NCBI RefSeq assembly: GCF_044596045.1 | Contig: NZ_CP138995.1 | Span: 1,426,001-1,490,000 of the forward strand | DNA length: 64,000 nucleotides | DNA from: Flagellimonas sp947499585 | GTDB lineage: Bacteria; Bacteroidota; Bacteroidia; Flavobacteriales; Flavobacteriaceae | Reading direction: 5' to 3' | Part shown: positions 58,447 to 64,000 of the stretch, piece by piece | Layout of the letters: each line of letters starts with the position of its first letter | Numbering within the stretch: position 1 is the first letter of the stretch | Program-made: the position numbers and the translations under genes | Notes under the pieces: model-generated | Seen by the model: only the letters and a program-made list of their open reading frames with translations | What the model was told of the DNA's origin: nothing | Database searches by the model: none

Positions 58447-59721
58447 TTATAAAAAATCCAGAACCCGCTCAAGAGCCATTCCACGTGATCCTTTAATAAG
58501 TAGAGTGCCTTTTTTGATAGGATTTTGAACCAGTACTTCCTTTAGGTCATCAAATGTTTTGAATTTTCTGAAAGAAGTACTTGTTTTATAGAAGTTTTCA
58601 CCAACAAAGAACACATTCTTAAAGGCTATACTTTTTGCCAAATCTGCAATTGCTTGGTGTTCTTTTTCTGCATCCACGCCAAGTTCAAACATATCCCCAA
58701 GAATAAGTGCTTTGTTTTTTGCATCCATTATTTTTAGGTTTTCCAAAGCTACATTCATACTTGAAGGGTTTGCATTATAAGCATCAAGAATGATTTTGAA
58801 GCCATTTTTATCAATAATCTGAGAACGGTTGTTCTTAGGTTGATAAGACTCTAGAGCAGTTCTGATTTCCTCCAAGGGAACATTGAAGTATTTGCCCATT
58901 AAAATGGCAGCACAGCAATTGGAGAAGTTGTATTTGCCAATGAGCTGTGTTTCTATCTTTTTATCTTCAACTTCAATAACCACGAACGGGTTGGCCTCAA
59001 TGAACTTTATGTTGTAATAATCTGAGCGTTCTGTACTGAATCCATACTTTTTGATATAATGCCCTAATTTATTTCGTTGTATATCATCATCAGCATTTAA
59101 AAAAGCGTATTTGTCATTGGAAATGAGATAATCGTAAAGCTCGCTTTTTCCTTGGATTACGCCTTCCACCCCTCCAAAACCCTCTAAGTGAGCTTTTCCA
59201 AAATTGGTGATATAGCCAAAGTCAGGTTGGGCAATATTGCTCAAAAAAGCAATTTCTCCTTTATGGTTGGCCCCCATTTCAACAATAGCTATTTCTGTAT
59301 CATTTTTAATGGATAAAAGGGTTAGGGGCACCCCTATATGGTTGTTTAGATTTCCTTTGGTGGCAATGGTATTGTATTTTTTTGAAAGGACCTTATTGAT
59401 GAGTTCTTTAGTAGTGGTTTTACCATTGCTTCCGGTAAGGGAGATGATTTTGGCCGTACTGTAGTTTCTATGGAATATAGAAAGTTTTTGAAGCGTCTCC
59501 AATACATCATCAACTAAAAGGCAATTAGCTATACTTTCATCTTGTTGCTCGTCAATAATGACATAAGATGCCCCTTTTTCAAGCGCATCTTTAGCAAATT
59601 CATTGCCATTGAAGTTTGGGCCTTTTAATGCAAAAAACAGGCAATTTTCGGTTATTTTTCTTGTGTCCGTACAAATAATTGGGTGCTCTAAAAAAAGTGC
59701 GTGGAGTTGTTCCAATTTCAT
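58447..59721 (-). CDS. murF: UDP-N-acetylmuramoyl-tripeptide--D-alanyl-D-alanine ligase
   Basis: A 424-residue Mur ligase that adds D-Ala-D-Ala to the cell-wall precursor. The ATP loop is TGSNGKTTTKE (97-104). The middle domain contains EMGANHKGEIAFLSNIAQPDFGYITNFGKAH, and the C-terminal domain LDAYNANPSSM, a MurF-specific signature. The length is slightly short but typical of Bacteroidota. It lies downstream of gldJ on the same strand, separated by a strong terminator, so it has its own promoter. Confidence 0.95.
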   Translation of the reverse strand: MKLEQLHALFLEHPIICTDTRKITENCLFFALKGPNFNGNEFAKDALEKGASYVIIDEQQDESIANCLLVDDVLETLQKLSIFHRNYSTAKIISLTGSNGKTTTKELINKVLSKKYNTIATKGNLNNHIGVPLTLLSIKNDTEIAIVEMGANHKGEIAFLSNIAQPDFGYITNFGKAHLEGFGGVEGVIQGKSELYDYLISNDKYAFLNADDDIQRNKLGHYIKKYGFSTERSDYYNIKFIEANPFVVIEVEDKKIETQLIGKYNFSNCCAAILMGKYFNVPLEEIRTALESYQPKNNRSQIIDKNGFKIILDAYNANPSSMNVALENLKIMDAKNKALILGDMFELGVDAEKEHQAIADLAKSIAFKNVFFVGENFYKTSTSFRKFKTFDDLKEVLVQNPIKKGTLLIKGSRGMALERVLDFL

Positions 59722-59732
59722 AAATCGAAGAT

Positions 59733-59766
59733 AAAAAAAAGCCCTGATTTTAGTCAGGGCTTTTTT
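59733..59766. terminator. Terminator between gldJ and murF
   Basis: Perfect 7-bp core GCCCTGA/TCAGGGC (loop TTTTAG), extended by A-run and T-run to about 13 bp. On the minus strand it follows the gldJ stop. Confidence 0.88.
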
Positions 59767-59783
59767 AAAATACTCTTAAAGTA

Positions 59784-61445
59784 TTATTTTGCTTTTTTAT
59801 GTCTTACGGTTTTATTCTTGGTTTTAGACTTAGAACCTACTCTAGACATAGCACATCTGAATCCAACATCATCTGTTGCCATGTATTGGGGTAGATATCT
59901 ACGTTGAGCTGGATCTAGCCAAAAAGCTCTGTCTCTCCAAGAACCTCCTTTGTATACTCTTACCTCATCATTAATTAACGATGTTCTGTAATTGGAAGTA
60001 TCATATTGACGAAGGATTTTACCTGTAGAATCACGCTCCACTTGATGTTTTGGCGAGTCGTACATTTTCCTGCTATCAGACTCATCACTAAATCTTTCAA
60101 AAAATCTTGAAGAACCTGGGTCACCATCACGATAACCACGGTTATCACTAGTAGAGAAATTTGTTCTTAAATAAGTTTCTTGCTCATCTACAGGTACTTC
60201 TTTAATCTCACCTGGAAGATTCAATGCTATAATTTTACCGTTAGGCAGTGTGTCATACATAATTTCATCACCACGTAAGATTTTTACTTTACCATCATCA
60301 CCAATAGCTTTCTTTAAAAAGACATTTCCTCTATAATAGTTAAAATCACTTATCTCATCATCAACAATTGGTCGATATACATCGGCAACCCATTCGGATA
60401 CGTTACCAGCCATTTCATAAAGTCCAAAATCATTTGGTTTGTATGATTTTACTTGTGCTGTAATATCGGCACCATCATCTGACCATCCCGCTATTCCGCC
60501 ATAATCACCTTTGGCTTGCTTAAAGTTGGCCAACTGATCACCACGGCCTACACGCTGTCCATTTCTAGTGTAATCACCTTCCCATGGATATTTCTTTCTT
60601 CCTCTGTAGTTGTTGTATTCTCTAGATCCAATAAGAGCTTGAGCTGCATATTCCCATTCAGTCTCCGTAGGAAGTCTATATTCTGGCATTATGATACCAC
60701 TACTTCTTTTGGCAAATGAATTAATTGAATCTTTTTTCTGTTTCCCTTGTAAAGAATCTATTTGACCTTCATAAACTGATTCAGGGTTATTCAAATAAGC
60801 TTCTGTACTAAAGGTTCCTCCAATTTCACCATTCAATACTTTATATTTTGCGTCTTGGGCCAAGAAACCTTCTTTTTCCAACATAGCCTCGTTAACCCTG
60901 TCGGTTCTCCATTCCGCATATTGAGAGGCCTGAATCCAATTTACACCAACCACTGGATATTCTGCATATGCAGGGTGTCGCAAATAATTGTTGGTCATGG
61001 TCTCATTAAAGCCTAATCTGTTTCTCCATACCAATGTATCTGGCAAAGCACCCGTATAAATGTTTTTATAGTTAGGATTTTCTGGAGGATACACCGATTT
61101 AAGATAATCCAAGTATTCTAAATACATAACATTGGTTACCTCAGTCTCATCCATGTAGAATGACTGAACATGTTGTTGTGTAGGAGTATTGTTCCAATCG
61201 TGCATGATATCATCCTGAACTTTACCTTTGGTAAATGTTCCACCTTCAATGAACACGGTTCCAGGAGGAGTTACCTGCTCCTTAAAATCAGAATTGTATT
61301 GAAATCCACCTTCTTTAGCATTTATTTTCCATCCTGTGGCTCTAGAAACGTTCTTGGAAGAAGAGGATGAGGAATTTTTACAACTAGAAAAACTTCCCAC
61401 TATAACAGCGCTAGAAAGTACAACTTTGATAAAGTGTTTTTTCAT
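59784..61445 (-). CDS. gldJ: Gliding motility / T9SS lipoprotein GldJ
   Basis: A 553-residue lipoprotein (lipobox SFSSC, Cys22) with a serine-rich spacer after the cysteine and a formylglycine-generating-enzyme/SUMF1-like domain through most of the rest (EGGTFTKGKVQDD..., FYMDETEVTN, PEYRLPTETEWEYAAQ, LYEMAGNVSEWVADV). The C-terminus is basic (SKTKNKTVRHKKAK). GldJ is an outer-membrane lipoprotein of the type IX secretion/gliding machinery and is needed for both processes in flavobacteria. It is divergent from porV and ends at a terminator before murF. A 6-bp stem-loop lies in its leader (61471-61488). Confidence 0.95.
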   Translation of the reverse strand: MKKHFIKVVLSSAVIVGSFSSCKNSSSSSSKNVSRATGWKINAKEGGFQYNSDFKEQVTPPGTVFIEGGTFTKGKVQDDIMHDWNNTPTQQHVQSFYMDETEVTNVMYLEYLDYLKSVYPPENPNYKNIYTGALPDTLVWRNRLGFNETMTNNYLRHPAYAEYPVVGVNWIQASQYAEWRTDRVNEAMLEKEGFLAQDAKYKVLNGEIGGTFSTEAYLNNPESVYEGQIDSLQGKQKKDSINSFAKRSSGIIMPEYRLPTETEWEYAAQALIGSREYNNYRGRKKYPWEGDYTRNGQRVGRGDQLANFKQAKGDYGGIAGWSDDGADITAQVKSYKPNDFGLYEMAGNVSEWVADVYRPIVDDEISDFNYYRGNVFLKKAIGDDGKVKILRGDEIMYDTLPNGKIIALNLPGEIKEVPVDEQETYLRTNFSTSDNRGYRDGDPGSSRFFERFSDESDSRKMYDSPKHQVERDSTGKILRQYDTSNYRTSLINDEVRVYKGGSWRDRAFWLDPAQRRYLPQYMATDDVGFRCAMSRVGSKSKTKNKTVRHKKAK

Positions 61446-61838
61446 AATTTGGGCTTGAGTACTTTAAAACCTAGGGTTTCATCCCTAGCTACTTTAACTT
61501 GATTTGATTTATTAAAATCTTTGTATTGGCAATAAAACGATGTTTTAACCATAATATTTTGTGCTTGCAAAATAATTATGACAACCATCTAACAAACACT
61601 TGCTACGATTTAAACGCTGTAGGATTCAAAATAGTATGAATTGATTAGGGTTTTAACGGTTAAACCTTTCGGATCAGGATTCAAATTCTACAGAAATATA
61701 AATACCATTTTAGAGGTTGGATAAAAAAAGAGGGGTGAATTACAAGAATTTTTGGAAAAGTTCGTTTACATGTAATACGTCTAAAGGTATTCTATGCTTT
61801 TGGATGCTCTGAACCTTAACATTTACTAAACGCTTAAA
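61446..61838. promoter_or_regulatory. gldJ-porV divergent intergenic region
   Basis: A 393-nt gap between the gldJ and porV start codons with no ORF. In the gldJ leader there is a perfect stem CTAGGG/CCCTAG (61471-61476 with 61483-61488, loop TTTCAT), flanked by two ACTTTAA strings. I see no perfect TAnnTTTG. There is no trace of porU in this space. Confidence 0.45.
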
Positions 61839-62984
61839 ATGAAAAAGTTACTGATATTGCTAGTGTTGCTTGTCATAGCCCCGCAGATAAGTGCACAACA
61901 AGAAAGAGTAATTACAACAGCTGTCCCATTCTTGACCATTGCTGCGGATGCGAGAGCCTCAGGTATGGGTGACATGGGTGTGGCAACCTCTGTTGACGCT
62001 TTCTCTCAACAATGGAATCCAGCAAAATTTGCTTTCGCAAACCAAAAAACAGGAATTGGGGTAAGTTATACACCGTATTTGGAAAGCATTGTCAATGACG
62101 TATCGCTTTTAAATGCCAATTTTTACAACAAGGTCAACGATCGTAGTGCGTTTGCAGTAAGTATCCGTTATTTCGGTTTGGGAGAAATAGAACTTCGCCA
62201 AACAATTGATGAGGAAGCTACCCTGGTAAAACCTAATGAGTTTGCGATTGATGGATCTTATTCCCTAAAACTTAGCCAAACATTCTCTATGGCTGTTGGA
62301 GGACGATTTATCAGTTCAAACCTCAGATTTCAAGATGGAGCACAAGACTCTCAAGCAGCCAATGCTTTTGCTGTGGATATTGCAGGTTTTTTCCGCTCAA
62401 GAGAAATTGCCTATAACAGTTTTGATGGTCGTTGGAGAGCAGGATTTAATATCTCCAACCTAGGTGGAAAAATCCAATATGATGCTGGTGGCCAAGAAAA
62501 CTTTTTGCCCACAAATTTAAAATTTGGTGCTGGTTTTGATTTTATACTAGATCAAGACAACGTATTGGGACTTACTTCAGAATTTAATAAGTTATTGGTG
62601 CCAACACCAAGAGATTTTACAGGAGATGGCCTAATTACTGCAGAGGACAACAATGAATATCAACAAATAGGTTTCTTAAGCGGAGCTTTTGAATCGTTGG
62701 GAGATGCTCCTGATGGTTTTGGAGAAGAGTTAAAAGAAATTACGTGGGCATTAGGTGCAGAATATAGATACCAAGAGGCATTTATGTTACGTGCGGGATA
62801 TTTTAATGAAAATGAGGAAAAAGGCGCAAGACAATTCTTTACTTTGGGTGCTGGTTTTAAATTTAAGGCAGCTCAGATAGACCTTTCATACTTATTCTCT
62901 ACTTCACAGGTTAGGAATCCTTTAGAAAATACTTTGCGATTCTCACTTACCTTTAATTTCGGTGAGGAGTATGTAAATGACTAA
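61839..62984 (+). CDS. porV: Type IX secretion outer-membrane protein PorV (LptO)
   Basis: A 381-residue protein with a signal peptide (about 1-19, ending SAQ), then the PorV signature VPFLTIAADARASGMGDMGVATSVDAFSQQWNPAKFAF, and a beta-barrel to the C-terminus ending LENTLRFSLTFNFGEEYV. PorV is the outer-membrane shuttle of the T9SS, needed to move type A cargo to the sortase PorU. A cargo protein is in the window at 35974. It is divergent from gldJ and followed by a strong terminator and cdd. Confidence 0.96.
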   Translation: MKKLLILLVLLVIAPQISAQQERVITTAVPFLTIAADARASGMGDMGVATSVDAFSQQWNPAKFAFANQKTGIGVSYTPYLESIVNDVSLLNANFYNKVNDRSAFAVSIRYFGLGEIELRQTIDEEATLVKPNEFAIDGSYSLKLSQTFSMAVGGRFISSNLRFQDGAQDSQAANAFAVDIAGFFRSREIAYNSFDGRWRAGFNISNLGGKIQYDAGGQENFLPTNLKFGAGFDFILDQDNVLGLTSEFNKLLVPTPRDFTGDGLITAEDNNEYQQIGFLSGAFESLGDAPDGFGEELKEITWALGAEYRYQEAFMLRAGYFNENEEKGARQFFTLGAGFKFKAAQIDLSYLFSTSQVRNPLENTLRFSLTFNFGEEYVND

Positions 62985-63001
62985 GCAAATACAATAAAAT
63001 C

Positions 63002-63039
63002 ATAAGAAAACCTGTCCATCGACAGGTTTTCTTATTTTT
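63002..63039 (+). terminator. porV terminator
   Basis: A perfect 13-bp stem (AAGAAAACCTGTC/GACAGGTTTTCTT, loop CATC) followed by ATTTTTG. The T-run coincides with a perfect TATTTTTG (63033-63040), 19 nt before the cdd ATG. Confidence 0.9.
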
Positions 63040-63059
63040 GGTCAATACCTAACATCAGA

Positions 63060-63551
63060 ATGAAAAAACAACATATTGGTTTTGAGCTGTCCGTGTATGA
63101 TAACAAAGAAGATCTTTCACAAAACGAACAGAAATTGTTAAGTGCGGCGGAACAAGCCAGGGAAAATGCATATGCACCTTATTCCAATTTTAAGGTAGGT
63201 GCTGCAGTATTACTGGAAAATGGAGAAACAGTCATTGGGAACAACCAAGAAAATTCATCATACCCTTCTGGGCTTTGCGCGGAGCGTGTGGCGATATTTC
63301 AAGCAGGAGCAAAATACCCAGGGATTTCCATCCAATCTATAGCCATTAGCGCAACCTCAAAAGATTACGTGGTCGATTCCCCTGCAGGTCCATGCGGTAA
63401 TTGCAGACAATCGATAATAGAGTATGAGCAAAAACAAAAATCACCTATTTCCATATTGCTTAGAGGCGAAACAGGTCCTATTTATAAGTGTGATTCCATA
63501 GCTGATATTTTACCTTTGGCATTTAGTAGTTCATTTTTGAGCGATTCTTAA
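63060..63551 (+). CDS. cdd: Cytidine deaminase
   Basis: A 163-residue zinc enzyme that deaminates cytidine and deoxycytidine for pyrimidine salvage. The zinc and proton-shuttle motif is CAE (Cys73-Ala-Glu75 in GLCAERVAIF), the other ligands are Cys112 and Cys115 in PCGNCRQ. The short N-terminal extension before QKLLSAAEQARENAYAPYSNFKVGAA is slightly longer than in the minimal tetrameric form. It follows porV and precedes pdhA on the same strand. A possible -7 element lies in the porV terminator tail. Confidence 0.94.
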   Translation: MKKQHIGFELSVYDNKEDLSQNEQKLLSAAEQARENAYAPYSNFKVGAAVLLENGETVIGNNQENSSYPSGLCAERVAIFQAGAKYPGISIQSIAISATSKDYVVDSPAGPCGNCRQSIIEYEQKQKSPISILLRGETGPIYKCDSIADILPLAFSSSFLSDS

Positions 63552-63632
63552 ACCAAATCTTTTTACAAAACAGATATATATGTATTTTTGCTTTTCTCCG
63601 ACGCTGGAGAATTTCATATAATACAACCGTTG

Positions 63633-64000
63633 ATGAAAAAAATCACCAAAGAAGTTTACCTAAAATGGTATGAGGACATGTTGTTCTGGAGAAAGTTCGA
63701 GGACAAGTTGGCCGCAGTATATATTCAACAAAAAGTTAGAGGTTTTCTTCACTTATATAATGGTCAAGAAGCAGTTTTGGCAGGTTCATTACATGCAATG
63801 GATTTGACCAAGGATCGAATGATCACTGCGTATAGAAACCACGTACAGCCAATTGGTATGGGTGTTGATCCAAAACGTGTAATGGCGGAACTTTTTGGGA
63901 AAGTAACGGGTACATCCAAAGGTATGGGTGGTTCCATGCATATTTTTTCCAAAGAACATCGTTTTTATGGAGGCCACGGAATAGTTGGCGGACAGATTCC
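63633..64000 (+). CDS. pdhA: Pyruvate dehydrogenase E1 component, alpha subunit (partial, cut by window end)
   Basis: The frame opens with the ATG at 63633 and continues past the window edge (about 122 codons seen). The visible part has WYEDMLFWRKFEDKLAAVYIQQKVRGFLHLYNGQEA, TAYRNHVQPIGMG, and ELFGKVTGTSKGMGGSMHIF, all typical of the E1 alpha chain of pyruvate or branched-chain 2-oxo-acid dehydrogenases. The thiamine diphosphate motif lies beyond the end. A TATTTTTG element is at 63583-63590 and a small hairpin (TTCTCC/GGAGAA) lies before the start. Confidence 0.93.
   Translation, partial: MKKITKEVYLKWYEDMLFWRKFEDKLAAVYIQQKVRGFLHLYNGQEAVLAGSLHAMDLTKDRMITAYRNHVQPIGMGVDPKRVMAELFGKVTGTSKGMGGSMHIFSKEHRFYGGHGIVGGQI

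Overview
The window looks like chromosome from a marine-type member of the Flavobacteriaceae (Bacteroidota). The reasons are the gliding/type IX secretion genes gldJ and porV, a type A T9SS sorting domain on a secreted protein, a SusC/SusD pair, FecI/FecR/TonB-receptor signalling with STN and DUF4974-type domains, the absence of clear Shine-Dalgarno sequences, and several TAnnTTTG (-7) promoter elements. I do not name a genus. Most of the window is ordinary, well-packed chromosome. I see no phage, insertion sequence, CRISPR array or integron.

Layout. 1-2282: a large secreted metzincin-like metalloprotease, cut by the window edge. 2549-3939: two paralogous secreted acidic proteins built from a ~34-residue repeat ending in YLPxxFDPY. 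They share an identical 18-nt element after their stop codons and are the least explained coding sequences here. 4012-8218: a minus-strand run of SDR oxidoreductase, flavin amine oxidase, AraC regulator and DASS carboxylate transporter, which looks like a regulated catabolic unit. 8396-13509: a TonB receptor with an STN domain, FecR anti-sigma factor and a divergent ECF sigma factor. 13562-16315: an unusual operon of a ketosynthase III fused to a haem-oxygenase-like diiron domain plus a protein of unknown function. 16458-21100: amidohydrolase lipoprotein, lysS, a thioredoxin-like protein and a membrane-tethered LuxR regulator. 21193-24894: a small YqaE/Pmp3 gene, a lipoprotein, lipB, and an OmpA protein with a partner. 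25025-30300: a lipoprotein next to rnhB, then a putative porin.

30614-35770 is a complete rRNA operon (16S, tRNA-Ile, tRNA-Ala, 23S, 5S) with its promoter and a strong terminator. After it come a T9SS-exported beta-helix protein, gltD/gltB (ammonia assimilation), an acyl-CoA dehydrogenase, nhaD, an ExbB/ExbD/TonB unit with folC behind it, and tRNA-Val(TAC).

50489-57341 holds a small AraC-type regulator, a long structured leader, and a SusC/SusD/lipoprotein uptake operon. The rest is queD, tRNA-Val(GAC), a DCC thiol oxidoreductase, murF, gldJ, divergent porV, cdd and the start of pdhA. The gldJ-porV interval has no porU, which from memory usually sits between them.

How the genes fit together: TonB energisation (ExbB/D/TonB) would power both TonB receptors, the FecI/FecR pair would sense use of the first, and GldJ/PorV belong to the machine that exports the beta-helix protein. 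Functional names rest on recognisable motifs read directly from the translations. No database search was possible.
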